From assembly GCF_900176035.1 (NCBI RefSeq), contig NZ_FWWT01000017.1, forward strand, positions 86,974-150,973: a DNA stretch of 64,000 nucleotides, read 5' to 3'. The notes under the pieces were generated by a model. It made no database searches and was not told the DNA's origin. It worked only from the letters and a program-made list of their open reading frames with translations. Below, piece after piece: positions 28,030 through 36,825 of the stretch. A program made the translations under genes and the position numbers. Position 1 is the first letter of the stretch, and each line of letters begins with the position of its first letter. The DNA is from Desulfonispora thiosulfatigenes DSM 11270. Lineage in GTDB: Bacteria; Bacillota; Peptococcia; Peptococcales; Desulfonisporaceae.

Positions 28030-29328
28030 TTGAAAAGATTAACTTGGATATTTTTCTTATTAATTTTCATAAGTTTAAGTATTGTACCAGGGTTTTCTGC
28101 TAATGATAAGGTTATGGTTGTACCAATTGATAGTACTGTCGAAAAAGGATTATCCTCTTTTGTACAAAGAGCCTTTATAAAGGCTGAAAGTGAAAAGGTA
28201 AAGATGGTTATTTTAGAAATAAATACACCAGGTGGAAGAATTGACGCCGCTAGAGATATTGAAAGAATTATTTCAAATTCAAAGCTACCTACCACGGCTT
28301 TAATCAAGGATAGGGCCATTTCAGCAGGATCTTTAATTGCTTTAGCCTGCGACACAATCGCTATGCAGCCAGGGTCAACTATTGGAGATGCTGAACTTTA
28401 TATTGGTAGTGAAAGGGCAGGAGAAAAGCAATTATCAGATTGGAGAGAAAAATTAGCCTCAACAGCCGAAGCTAAAGGAAGAAACCCTGAAATTGCAGCA
28501 GCCTTTGCGGATCGGGATATAGAAATACCTGGTGTTACAGCAAAAGGCAAATTATTAACCTTAACCCCTAAAAAGGCGGTAGAATTAGGGATAAGCGATT
28601 ATTTAGTAAAAGATAGAGATGAATTATTAGAAGTACTAAATTTAGAAAAAACTTTAGTTATTTCGACAGAGCCAACTATGGGTGAAAATTTAGCAAGGTT
28701 TGCAACTGACCCTATGATAGCTCCAATTTTGCTTACCATAGGAATAGCAGGTTTAGCCATTGAATTAATTACTGTAGGTTTTGGAGTCTTTGGAGTAATA
28801 GGTTTAGCTTCAATGAGTTTATTCTTTGGGGGACATTTATTAGCTGGATTTTCAGGATGGGGAGCTATATTTTTATTTTTAGTAGGTCTTATTCTGCTAG
28901 TTATTGAGATTTTTGTACCAGGTTTTGGTGTTTTTGGGATAGGAGGGATTGCCTCTTTAATTGGAAGTGTAGTCATGGTGTCGCAAAGCTTAGAAGCTGC
29001 CCTTACCTCATTAACGATAGCCATTATTGGTTCGATTGTTCTTATCCTTGTTAGTTTAAAGTTCTTGACACGTAGGAATATATGGAAGAAGATAGTATTA
29101 GAAAATAAACTAAGTAATGAAGAAGGATATAGTGCTTCTTCACAAGAATTAAAAGAGCTTTTAAATGAAGAAGGAAAAGCTTTAACAGATCTAAGACCTT
29201 CAGGAACCGCTATCTTAAATAACGGCATGAGAGTAGATGTCGTAACTTATGGAGATTATATCTTAAAAGATGAAAAGGTTAAGATTATCAAGGTGGAAGG
29301 TAATAGGGTAGTAGTAATTAAAATTTAA
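28030..29328 (+). CDS. nfeD: NfeD-family membrane-bound serine protease
   Basis: 432 residues: signal peptide (about 1-25), ClpP/SppA-like protease domain with NTPGGRIDAARD (about 67-78) and a SAGSLIALACD segment holding the likely catalytic Ser, four to five membrane helices (about 230-345) and a C-terminal OB-fold NfeD domain. The start is TTG 28030; the in-frame TTG at 28021 touches AAAGGAG with no spacing, whereas 28030 has nine bases. It is followed 14 bases later by floA, the standard NfeD-flotillin pair that organises membrane microdomains. Confidence 0.92.
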   Translation: MKRLTWIFFLLIFISLSIVPGFSANDKVMVVPIDSTVEKGLSSFVQRAFIKAESEKVKMVILEINTPGGRIDAARDIERIISNSKLPTTALIKDRAISAGSLIALACDTIAMQPGSTIGDAELYIGSERAGEKQLSDWREKLASTAEAKGRNPEIAAAFADRDIEIPGVTAKGKLLTLTPKKAVELGISDYLVKDRDELLEVLNLEKTLVISTEPTMGENLARFATDPMIAPILLTIGIAGLAIELITVGFGVFGVIGLASMSLFFGGHLLAGFSGWGAIFLFLVGLILLVIEIFVPGFGVFGIGGIASLIGSVVMVSQSLEAALTSLTIAIIGSIVLILVSLKFLTRRNIWKKIVLENKLSNEEGYSASSQELKELLNEEGKALTDLRPSGTAILNNGMRVDVVTYGDYILKDEKVKIIKVEGNRVVVIKI

Positions 29329-29342
29329 AGGAGGATTAACTT

Positions 29343-30314
29343 ATGGTACAATTGTCAACGTTATTTTTGTTAGTTTTAGCTTTAATTGTTCTTGTGGTAT
29401 TTTTTACCATTATTCCTGTAGGATTATGGATTTCTGCAATTGCTGCGCAAGTAAGGGTTGGTTTATTTACGCTTGTTGGAATGAGATTTAGAAGAGTGCC
29501 ACCTGCAAAAATTGTTTTACCCTTAATTAAAGCAGTAAAAGCTGGTTTAGGTTTAGATTTAGATATTGGTAAATTAGAGGCTCATTACTTAGCAGGAGGT
29601 AATGTAGATAGAGTAGTAGATGCTCTAATAGCAGCACAAAGAGCAGGTATTGATTTAAACTTTTCAAGAGCAGCAGCTATTGATTTAGCAGGTAGAGATG
29701 TAAAAGAGGCAGTAATGGTATCTGTTACTCCTAAAGTTATTGAAACTCCAATTGTAGCTGCAATGGCAAAGGATGGAATACAAGTTAAAGCAACAGCTAG
29801 AGTTACAGTAAGGGCAAATATTGAACGTTTAGTTGGGGGAGCGGGAGAAGAAACAATAATAGCGAGAGTTGGAGAAGGTATTGTTTCAACAATTGGTAGT
29901 GCAGCTTCCCATAAAAATGTACTAGAAAATCCTGATAGTATTTCTAAAACAGTTTTATCTAAAGGATTAGATGCTGGAACAGCATTCGAAATTTTATCTA
30001 TTGATATTGCAGATGTTGATGTAGGTAAAAATATAGGGGCTGAACTACAAACAGACCAAGCAGAAGCTGATAAGAAAATTGCTCAAGCAAAAGCTGAAGA
30101 ACGTAGAGCAATGGCTGTAGCGAGAGAACAAGAAATGAAAGCAAGTGTTGAAGAAATGAGAGCTAAAGTTGTAGAGGCAGAGGCTGAAGTACCAAGGGCT
30201 ATGGCACAGGCTTTAAGAGAAGGAAAACTAGGAGTTATGGATTACTATAATTTACAAAATGTTTTAGCTGACACATCTATGCGTGAAAATATTGCTAAAA
30301 CAACAAAGGAATAA
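29343..30314 (+). CDS. floA: Flotillin-like protein FloA
   Basis: 323 residues: N-terminal membrane hairpin (about 8-30), band-7/SPFH-like domain and C-terminal Ala/Glu-rich coiled coil ([20 protein letters not shown], about 237-256). Matches FloA/YqfA, the scaffold of functional membrane microdomains. Ribosome site AAAGGAGG; operon with nfeD. Confidence 0.95.
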   Translation: MVQLSTLFLLVLALIVLVVFFTIIPVGLWISAIAAQVRVGLFTLVGMRFRRVPPAKIVLPLIKAVKAGLGLDLDIGKLEAHYLAGGNVDRVVDALIAAQRAGIDLNFSRAAAIDLAGRDVKEAVMVSVTPKVIETPIVAAMAKDGIQVKATARVTVRANIERLVGGAGEETIIARVGEGIVSTIGSAASHKNVLENPDSISKTVLSKGLDAGTAFEILSIDIADVDVGKNIGAELQTDQAEADKKIAQAKAEERRAMAVAREQEMKASVEEMRAKVVEAEAEVPRAMAQALREGKLGVMDYYNLQNVLADTSMRENIAKTTKE

Positions 30315-30390
30315 AAACTAGATACAACACTTTAAAAAATAATATCAAAAGACTTTCACAAATAGTACGGAAAATAAGGTGGTGATTAGT

Positions 30391-30975
30391 TTGGACTTTG
30401 ATATTATTGGCCTGTTATTTCTTTTATGGGCAGTTTTCTCAGGTGTAACAGGTAGCCAAAAGGCAAAGAAAGCTAAAGAAGAAAAGGAAAGAAGAGATAA
30501 GCTTAAAGGAATCCCAAGTCAGCAGATGAACAAACCTGTTATAGAGAAACAACAAAGGCAGGAAAAAGGCTTCAACCCTTTTGAAAAGCTAAGTGAAACC
30601 TTAGGTGATGTTTTAAAAGAAATTGAGAAGTCAGTAATAGAACCAGGAGAACCAGCTCCACGGACACCAGTAAAGACAAAGTATAAGCCTGTTAATGTAG
30701 AAAAGGAACTCCCAAGTAGACAAAAGGCTATGCAAATAGAAAAGCAAACTAAATTAGAAAAGAAAATTAGCCAAGAACAATATACAAAAGAAGGAATTTA
30801 TCAACAAAAGAATACACCAATAGATGCGATTCAAAAGGGCGAACAGGGTTGGAAAAATGCTACTCCTGATTTTGAGATTGATTCTAAAAAGGTTCTAACG
30901 GGTATAATCTGGTCTGAAATTTTACAACCACCCAGGGCAAAAAATAAGCTTAGAAATAATTTAATGAGAAGATAA
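30391..30975 (+). CDS. Hypothetical membrane-anchored, highly charged protein
   Basis: 194 residues. One N-terminal membrane segment (LDFDIIGLLFLLWAVFSGVT), then a long basic/charged, probably disordered cytoplasmic part rich in Lys, Glu and Gln. Start taken at TTG 30391 because AAGGTGG precedes it; in-frame GTGs lie at 30379 and 30382. It follows nfeD-floA in the same direction and ends at a terminator, so it may be a microdomain partner; no known family recognised. Confidence 0.6.
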   Translation: MDFDIIGLLFLLWAVFSGVTGSQKAKKAKEEKERRDKLKGIPSQQMNKPVIEKQQRQEKGFNPFEKLSETLGDVLKEIEKSVIEPGEPAPRTPVKTKYKPVNVEKELPSRQKAMQIEKQTKLEKKISQEQYTKEGIYQQKNTPIDAIQKGEQGWKNATPDFEIDSKKVLTGIIWSEILQPPRAKNKLRNNLMRR

Positions 30976-30978
30976 AAA

Positions 30979-31023
30979 AGGGCTGTCTTAATGATTGAAT
31001 TCATTTAAAGACAGCTCTTTTTA
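30979..31023 (+). terminator. Terminator after the nfeD-floA operon
   Basis: AGGGCTGTCTT (30979-30989) with AAGACAGCTCT (about 31007-31017), one G-T pair, followed by TTTTTATTTTCT. Confidence 0.8.
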
Positions 31024-31055
31024 TTTTCTGAAAGATCGTTTTTTATATTTATAAT

Positions 31056-31469
31056 TTAATTTAGCTCCTTCATGAAATCGCTTAACTTTTTATCCTGTAA
31101 AAACTCAACAAATTGATTATTTAGCTTTTCAGGTATACCTTGAAAGATACACTGATTAAAAGGACAGGTAATATTATTAGTAGGACAACCTGCAATTGTA
31201 ATAGATCCTTCTATTGATTCAAAGATTTCTAGTAAATTAATATCCTCAGGGTCTTTTAAGAGACCAAAACCACCTTTAGGACCACGTACAGAACGTAAAA
31301 AACCTGCTTTAACTAGTCTTTGCAATACTTTAGATAAATGAGCTTCAGAAAAGTTAGTTTTTCTCGCGATATCTTTAACACTAACTAATTCTTTGTTTTC
31401 AATTGTTATAAAAACCATGCTATGCAGAGCTAAGGATACCATTTCAGAAATGTGAAATACGCCTGGCAA
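31056..31469 (-). CDS. Rrf2-family Fe-S transcription regulator, NsrR-like
   Basis: 137 residues from TTG 31469, with GAGGTGA five bases upstream; the open frame runs to 31523 but the added residues are hydrophobic and unlike the family. Winged helix with SVKDIARKTNFSEAHLSKV and RGPKGGFGLLKDPEDI. Three cysteines, Cys95, Cys102 and Cys107 (GCPTNNITCPFNQC), are placed as in cluster-binding Rrf2 proteins such as NsrR/IscR, though the spacing is C-x6-C-x4-C. It is the downstream gene of hcp, which in many bacteria is controlled by NsrR-type NO sensors, so a role in nitrosative-stress control of hcp is the best inference. Confidence 0.85.
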   Translation of the reverse strand: MPGVFHISEMVSLALHSMVFITIENKELVSVKDIARKTNFSEAHLSKVLQRLVKAGFLRSVRGPKGGFGLLKDPEDINLLEIFESIEGSITIAGCPTNNITCPFNQCIFQGIPEKLNNQFVEFLQDKKLSDFMKELN

Positions 31470-31523
31470 TTTGTTCACCTCGAGTAAAAATAATAATATT
31501 AGTATAATATAAGTATTACACAA

Positions 31524-31557
31524 AAGATGGGATAATAGTTACCTATTATCCCATCTT
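31524..31557 (-). terminator. Hairpin between hcp and the Rrf2 regulator
   Basis: AAGATGGGATAATAG (31524-31538) and CTATTATCCCATCTT (31543-31557), perfect 15-base stem with a four-base loop. On the minus strand only TTTTG follows, so partial termination or mRNA processing is likelier than full stop. Confidence 0.65.
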
Positions 31558-31559
31558 AA

Positions 31560-33191
31560 TTAAATTAATTTAGCAATATCATTTTCTACAGTATCAATTC
31601 CACTAATATTAAATGTTTCAACTAAGAAGTTTACTACTGTAGGAGATAAGAATGCTGGTAATGTAGGTCCTAAGTGAATATTTTTAACACCTAGATATAA
31701 AAGAGCTAGTAAAACTGTAACTGCTTTTTGCTCATACCATGCAATATTATATACAATTGGTAATTCATTGATATCTTCTAATTCAAAAGCTTCTTTTAAT
31801 TTTAATGCTATTACAGCTAATGAATAAGAATCATTACACTGTCCAGCATCTAAAACTCTTGGAATTCCACCAATATCGCCTAAATCAAGTTTATTGTAAC
31901 GATATTTAGCACAACCAGCAGTAAGAATAACCGTATCTTGTGGTAATTTTTTAGCAAAATCAGTATAGTATTCTCTAGACTTCATTCTACCATCGCAACC
32001 AGCCATTACAACGAACTTTTTAATTGCGCCTGATTTTACGGCATCGATAACTTTATCAGCTAAAGAAAGAACAGTGCTATGTGCAAAACCGCCTACAATT
32101 TCTCCAGTTTCAATTTCTGTTGGAGCAGGACAAGTTTTAGCTAATTCAATAATTTCAGAAAAGTCTTTTTCTCCTTCTTTGCCGGTGATATGCTTTACTC
32201 CAGCAAATCCAACTACACTTGTAGTAAATATTCTATCTTTATATGAATCACGAGGAGGAATAATACAGTTAGTAGTCATTAAAATAGGACCATTAAATGA
32301 TTCGAATTCTTTATTTTGTAACCACCAAGCATTTCCGTAATTACCTTTGAAATTATCATATTTCTTAAATTCTGGGTAATAGTGAGCTGGAAGCATTTCA
32401 CCGTGAGTATATACATCTACTCCACTATCTTTAGTTTGTTTTAATAATTGCTCTAAATCTTTTAAATCATGTCCACTAATCAGTATTCCAGGGTTAGTGT
32501 CTACGCCAATATTTACTTTTGTGATTTCTGGAGTACCGTAAGTTTCAGTATTAGCTTTGTCTAATAAAGCCATTACATCTACAGCAAATTTTCCACATTC
32601 TACAACTAAAGCTATTAATTGATCAAGTGGTAACTCTTCGGTAGTGGATTTTAAACCTTTTTTCATAAAATTAAAAATACTTTCATCCTTATAGCCAAGT
32701 ACATAAGCATGCTTGGCATAAGCAGCCATTCCTTTAATTCCATAAGTTAAAAGTTCTCTTAAAGATCTAATATCTTCGTTTTCAGCAGCTAAAATACCAA
32801 TATACTGTGCTTTTTCTTTCATTTCATCTTCTGAATCTGTATACCATGAAGCTGCATCATGAAATTCGTCTACTTTTACATCTTTGGCCAATAATTCCTT
32901 TTTAAGTTCTTCTTTTAAGCTTAAACCCTCTTTAATCTTAGCTAAAATTACATGATCATCGAAGTTAGCATTAGTAATAGTCATAAATAAGCTTTCCATG
33001 ATATAGAAATCATATTTTTTTGTATCAAATCCTAATTCGTCTGCTTTAAGAGCATAAATAGAAAGTCCCTTCGCTACATAGATTACTAAATCTTGTAGTC
33101 TAGCAGTTTGATCTTCTTTACCACACACACCTCTTACTGAACAACCTTTTCCTGCGGCAGTTTCTTGACACTGATAGCAAAACATACTCAT
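31560..33191 (-). CDS. hcp: Hybrid cluster protein (hydroxylamine reductase / protein S-nitrosylase)
   Basis: 543 residues. N-terminal Cys5, Cys8, Cys17 and Cys23 ([20 protein letters not shown]) bind the first Fe-S cluster; the hybrid Fe-S-O cluster ligands are in the conserved C-terminal blocks ([37 protein letters not shown]). Hcp reduces NO or hydroxylamine in nitrosative stress and is common in anaerobes. Ribosome site GGGGGAAAAATAA before ATG. A strong promoter with a palindrome in its spacer lies upstream; an Rrf2 regulator follows. Confidence 0.96.
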   Translation of the reverse strand: MSMFCYQCQETAAGKGCSVRGVCGKEDQTARLQDLVIYVAKGLSIYALKADELGFDTKKYDFYIMESLFMTITNANFDDHVILAKIKEGLSLKEELKKELLAKDVKVDEFHDAASWYTDSEDEMKEKAQYIGILAAENEDIRSLRELLTYGIKGMAAYAKHAYVLGYKDESIFNFMKKGLKSTTEELPLDQLIALVVECGKFAVDVMALLDKANTETYGTPEITKVNIGVDTNPGILISGHDLKDLEQLLKQTKDSGVDVYTHGEMLPAHYYPEFKKYDNFKGNYGNAWWLQNKEFESFNGPILMTTNCIIPPRDSYKDRIFTTSVVGFAGVKHITGKEGEKDFSEIIELAKTCPAPTEIETGEIVGGFAHSTVLSLADKVIDAVKSGAIKKFVVMAGCDGRMKSREYYTDFAKKLPQDTVILTAGCAKYRYNKLDLGDIGGIPRVLDAGQCNDSYSLAVIALKLKEAFELEDINELPIVYNIAWYEQKAVTVLLALLYLGVKNIHLGPTLPAFLSPTVVNFLVETFNISGIDTVENDIAKLI

Positions 33192-33236
33192 TTATTTTTC
33201 CCCCTAAATTTTCTTTTTATTTAACACTTTATAAGT

Positions 33237-33265
33237 ATAATAGTATTTAAATACCTAAATGTCAA
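33237..33265 (-). promoter_or_regulatory. hcp promoter with NsrR-like palindrome
   Basis: Minus-strand TTGACA (33260-33265), 17-base spacer, TATTAT (33237-33242). The spacer begins next to the -10 box with the perfect palindrome GTATTTAAATAC (33243-33254), which resembles the core of NsrR-type Rrf2 sites. A regulator bound here would block RNA polymerase. Confidence 0.65.
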
Positions 33266-33374
33266 TAATTAAATTAAAGTTGTTGCATAAAAAATGTTTT
33301 AAGACAAATACTAAAAGAACGAAATCATAAACTGTATGGATTCATTTAAGACTAAATACTTTGGAGGTAATGTT

Positions 33375-34130
33375 TTGGATCTGTTTTTGAAAATAATTAT
33401 CCAGACTATTATAGCGTTTTTTGCAATTTTATTTTTAACTAGAATTTTAGGTAAACAACAAATAGCTCAACTAACTTTTTATGAATATATTAATGGAATA
33501 ACCTTTGGTTCAATTGCAGCGACTATGGCAACAGATACAAGCCAAAAGATATGGGAGCATTTAACTGGGTTAGTTGTGTTTGCAATTTTAACGGGATTAA
33601 TGTCTTACATATCGATGAAAAATAGAATTGCCAAAAAAATTATTAATGGTGAACCCGTAATAGTTATTCAAGATGGTAAAATATTAGAAGGTAATTTACG
33701 CAAAATGAGATTAGAATTAGATGAGCTCATGGCAGAGCTACGTAGTAAGGATATTTTTAGTGCAGGAGATGTAAAGATTGGAATTATTGAACCAAGCGGC
33801 GAGATAAGTGCTTTATTAAAAGAAGAATTTATGCCACTAACCAAGAAGGATATAGGGATTAAAGGTGATTCAAAAGGAATAAATATAGAATTAATTATAG
33901 ATGGCCAACTAATTTATAACAATTTGCAGGACATAGGCTTAACTGCTAAGTGGCTTATACAAGAGTTAAAAAAACAAAAGGTAAATGGAATCAAGGAAGT
34001 GGCTTATGCGAGTATAAATGATAAGCAGGAGCTTTATATTGATTTATATCACGATAATATTAAAGACATGATTGATGCTTCGGATGAAGAAATCCCTTTT
34101 AGTATGAATACTATTGGCAAAAAGAAATAG
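33375..34130 (+). CDS. DUF421 (YetF-like) membrane protein
   Basis: 251 residues from TTG 33375 (GGAGG seven bases upstream); the frame is open from 33336. Three N-terminal membrane helices with FLTRILGKQQIAQLTFYEYI, the hallmark of the DUF421/YetF/YcaP family, then the cytoplasmic domain (GEPVIVIQDGKI, LRKMRLELDELMAELR). Members are linked to spore germination or envelope functions in Firmicutes but the activity is not established. Confidence 0.88.
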   Translation: MDLFLKIIIQTIIAFFAILFLTRILGKQQIAQLTFYEYINGITFGSIAATMATDTSQKIWEHLTGLVVFAILTGLMSYISMKNRIAKKIINGEPVIVIQDGKILEGNLRKMRLELDELMAELRSKDIFSAGDVKIGIIEPSGEISALLKEEFMPLTKKDIGIKGDSKGINIELIIDGQLIYNNLQDIGLTAKWLIQELKKQKVNGIKEVAYASINDKQELYIDLYHDNIKDMIDASDEEIPFSMNTIGKKK

Positions 34131-34134
34131 AATA

Positions 34135-34182
34135 TCCCTCATTTTCCTAGCATAAAGATATTAGGAAAGTGGGGGATTTTTT
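34135..34182 (+). terminator. Terminator hairpin overlapping the yqfC ribosome site
   Basis: TCCCTCATTTTCCTA on the left and TAGGAAAGTGGGGGA on the right form a 15-base stem with G-T pairs, followed by TTTTTT ending directly before the yqfC ATG. It looks like an intrinsic terminator for the DUF421 gene, but its right arm (GTGGGGGA, 34169-34176) is also the only plausible ribosome site of yqfC. Confidence 0.65.
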
Positions 34183-34449
34183 ATGAAAAATATTAAACAT
34201 CAATTTTCTAGCATGTTTGATATACCCAAGGATATTATGCTAGATTTGCCTAAAATATCTGTAATGGGCGATATCCAGGTATATATAGAAAATCATCGTG
34301 GAATTATTGAGTATAAAACCGAAAATGTTAGAGTAAGTACAACACTTGGCGAAATCAATATTGAGGGCGAAGAGTTAGTATTAAGAAACATTGGAGCTGA
34401 AGAGATTTATGTAGATGGTAAGATTAAAAATATTTCCTTTGAACGATAA
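34183..34449 (+). CDS. yqfC: Sporulation protein YqfC
   Basis: 88 residues of the YqfC family (FDIPKDIMLDLPKISVMGDIQ, then GEINIEGEELVLRNI). In Bacillus it is a sigma-E-controlled protein next to yqfD. Its ribosome site GTGGGGGA is buried in the right arm of the preceding hairpin. Confidence 0.9.
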   Translation: MKNIKHQFSSMFDIPKDIMLDLPKISVMGDIQVYIENHRGIIEYKTENVRVSTTLGEINIEGEELVLRNIGAEEIYVDGKIKNISFER

Positions 34450-34483
34450 CTTTTTTAATATTCTTTTATGGTAGGTGGCAAAT

Positions 34484-35722
34484 ATGGGATGGTATTCATA
34501 CTTTATGGGATATTTAATTATAATTATAGAAGGTGATTTTCCTGAAAAAGTAATTAATATGGCCTTAACTAGGGGTATTTTATTATGGGATATAAAAGCT
34601 ATTGAAAACAATAAAATTATGCTTAAAGTAAAAATACCAGGCTTTAGAGCTTTAAGACACATAGTAAAACATAATGGTTGTCGTATGAAAATTCATAAAA
34701 AAGTAGGTATGCCTTTTAAACTTTCTTGGATTAAAAGAAGAAAAGGATTAATATATGGGTCTGTAATATTTTTTATAAGCTTATATATACTAAGCTCTTT
34801 TGTGTGGTTTATAGAAATAACTGGTATGGAAAAGATAAAAGAATCTGAGATAAACGATTTAGCACTGCAGTATGGTATAAGAAGGGGAGCAAATATCAAT
34901 TCATTAGATTTAGATAAGTTAGAAATAGAAATGGCTGAAAATCATCCAGGAATTGCTTGGGTGGGGTTAGACCGTGAAGGAACAAAAATTAGTATTAAAA
35001 TAGCTGAAAAGAGTCTAATTCCTAAAACAGAGGATCACAAAAAAGGACATTTGATTGCCCTGGAAGACGGAATAATTGAGGAAATGCTTATTTTACAAGG
35101 AACCCCTTTGGTACAAGAAGGAGATACAGTGAAAAAGGGGCAGATGCTTGTATCAGGGTATATTTACCCGGAGATAATAGTGAATGATGATGGTACTCAG
35201 TCTTTTGATGGCGATCCAGAATTAGTCAAAGCTAAAGGAGTAGTTAGAGCAGTTGTAGATTATAAACAAATAGGGTCATGTCCGCTAGAAAAGGATACAT
35301 ATATTAAAACAGGAGAAACAATAGAGCAAATAATCGTAAAATTTAAAAATAAAAATATAGTTATAAAAGGACCCAAAGAGGTGAACTATAAGTATTATAT
35401 ACAAACAACAAAGTCTAAAAATATTATGCCTTGGAGGAATAAAGATAATTCTGTAGAATTTATATCACAGGTTTATTACGAACAAAACAAAAAGAAAATT
35501 CAATATGGGCATGAGGAGGCTTTTAAAGAAGCAATTAAAAAGGCAGAAAAGGAACTTGGTTCTAAGTTTAAAAAAGATATAGAAGTAGTAGAAAAAGAAG
35601 TAAATTTATTACCTGGAGATAGTAACATTGTAAAAGTTGAAGTTACCTGGAAGTGTGTTCATAATATAGCTAAAAATCTGGTAGCAGAAGAAAAACCTCA
35701 AAATAAAACTGAGCAACCTTAA
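34484..35722 (+). CDS. yqfD: Sporulation protein YqfD
   Basis: 412 residues from ATG 34484 (GTAGGTGG five bases upstream; an in-frame GTG lies at 34475). One central membrane helix (about 90-112, GSVIFFISLYILSSFVWFI), N-terminal cytoplasmic part with FRALRHIVKHNGCRMKI, and an extracytoplasmic part with a FtsQ-like POTRA segment (ITGMEKIKESEINDLA). Essential-for-sporulation family in Bacillus; the yqfC-yqfD-phoH-pgpH-ybeY-dgkA-cdd-era order is the classical Firmicutes arrangement. Confidence 0.93.
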   Translation: MGWYSYFMGYLIIIIEGDFPEKVINMALTRGILLWDIKAIENNKIMLKVKIPGFRALRHIVKHNGCRMKIHKKVGMPFKLSWIKRRKGLIYGSVIFFISLYILSSFVWFIEITGMEKIKESEINDLALQYGIRRGANINSLDLDKLEIEMAENHPGIAWVGLDREGTKISIKIAEKSLIPKTEDHKKGHLIALEDGIIEEMLILQGTPLVQEGDTVKKGQMLVSGYIYPEIIVNDDGTQSFDGDPELVKAKGVVRAVVDYKQIGSCPLEKDTYIKTGETIEQIIVKFKNKNIVIKGPKEVNYKYYIQTTKSKNIMPWRNKDNSVEFISQVYYEQNKKKIQYGHEEAFKEAIKKAEKELGSKFKKDIEVVEKEVNLLPGDSNIVKVEVTWKCVHNIAKNLVAEEKPQNKTEQP

Positions 35723-35824
35723 AAAATGGATAAAAAAGATTAATAACGTGATAATATGATAAAATAAAGATATGGGATAACAGTTCAATAAATATAGAGG
35801 TAACTAAGGGGGTAAGATTTTATT

Positions 35825-36820
35825 TTGTCAGATATGCAGCAAGTTAAAATAAAACTAAAAGATAATACAGAAGCAGCAGTTTTATATGGAATGCAGGATA
35901 TGAATTTAAAACTAATTGAAAAAAATATTAAAGCTAAAATCACAGCTCGTGGTGATGAAATTGTTATTTCAGGAGATAATGAAGAAGTTTTAAAAGCACA
36001 AAAGGTTTTTAATCATTTAATAGAGTTAATAAGTAGTGGCAAATCTATTAGTGTAATAGATGTTAATTATGCACTCAATATTCTTAACGAAATAAAAAAA
36101 GAAGTAAAAGAGGAAGAGGATAAACCATCTAAATATTTAACAGAACCTTTATTATTTAGTGCCAAAGGCAAACAAATATCCCCTAAAACACTAGGGCAAT
36201 TCAAATATATTGAAGATATAAAGAAAAAGGATATTGTCTTTGGTATTGGACCTGCTGGGACTGGAAAAACTTATCTTGCCGTTGTTATGGCAGTTAGGGC
36301 TCTTAGAAATAAAAAAGTTCATAAGATAGTTTTAACTAGACCAGCAGTAGAGGCAGGAGAAAAACTAGGATTTTTGCCTGGAGATCTTCAAGATAAAGTA
36401 GATCCTTATTTACGTCCACTTTATGATGGTTTATATGATACACTAGGAATGGAAGTTGCGCAAAAATACATGGAAAAAGGAATAATAGAGGTTGCTCCCC
36501 TTGCATATATGAGAGGAAGAACTTTAGAAGATTCCTTTATTATTTTAGATGAAGCTCAAAATACAACCCCAGAACAAATGAAAATGTTTTTGACTAGAAT
36601 CGGTTTTGGTTCAAAGGCTGTAGTTACTGGTGATATAACACAGGTTGATTTACCTAGAAATGATAAATCAGGGTTGATTTTAGTGCAAGATGTATTAAAA
36701 GGGATACCTGAGATTAGCTTTCAATATTTAAATAGCAAAGATGTCGTTCGTCATCCTGTAGTTGCTAAAATTATTGAAGCTTATGATTTTTATCAAAGTG
36801 AGGCTGATGAAAGGAGGTAA
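35825..36820 (+). CDS. phoH: PhoH-family ATPase/RNase
   Basis: 331 residues. N-terminal KH-like region, then PhoH ATPase with Walker A GPAGTGKTYLAV, ILTRPAVEAGEKLGFLPG-type block (as KIVLTRPAVEAGEKLGFLPG) and Walker B FIILDEAQNTTPEQM. Probably an RNA helicase/ribonuclease-associated ATPase linked to ybeY rRNA maturation. TTG start with AAGGGGG twelve bases upstream, a slightly long spacing; ATG 35834 is the alternative. Confidence 0.93.
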   Translation: MSDMQQVKIKLKDNTEAAVLYGMQDMNLKLIEKNIKAKITARGDEIVISGDNEEVLKAQKVFNHLIELISSGKSISVIDVNYALNILNEIKKEVKEEEDKPSKYLTEPLLFSAKGKQISPKTLGQFKYIEDIKKKDIVFGIGPAGTGKTYLAVVMAVRALRNKKVHKIVLTRPAVEAGEKLGFLPGDLQDKVDPYLRPLYDGLYDTLGMEVAQKYMEKGIIEVAPLAYMRGRTLEDSFIILDEAQNTTPEQMKMFLTRIGFGSKAVVTGDITQVDLPRNDKSGLILVQDVLKGIPEISFQYLNSKDVVRHPVVAKIIEAYDFYQSEADERR

Positions 36821-36825
36821 CTTAT

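Noticed and set aside
28599..29228. 209-codon minus-strand frame inside nfeD
   Set aside because: Antisense shadow; Pro/Lys/Ser-rich product with no ribosome site or family.
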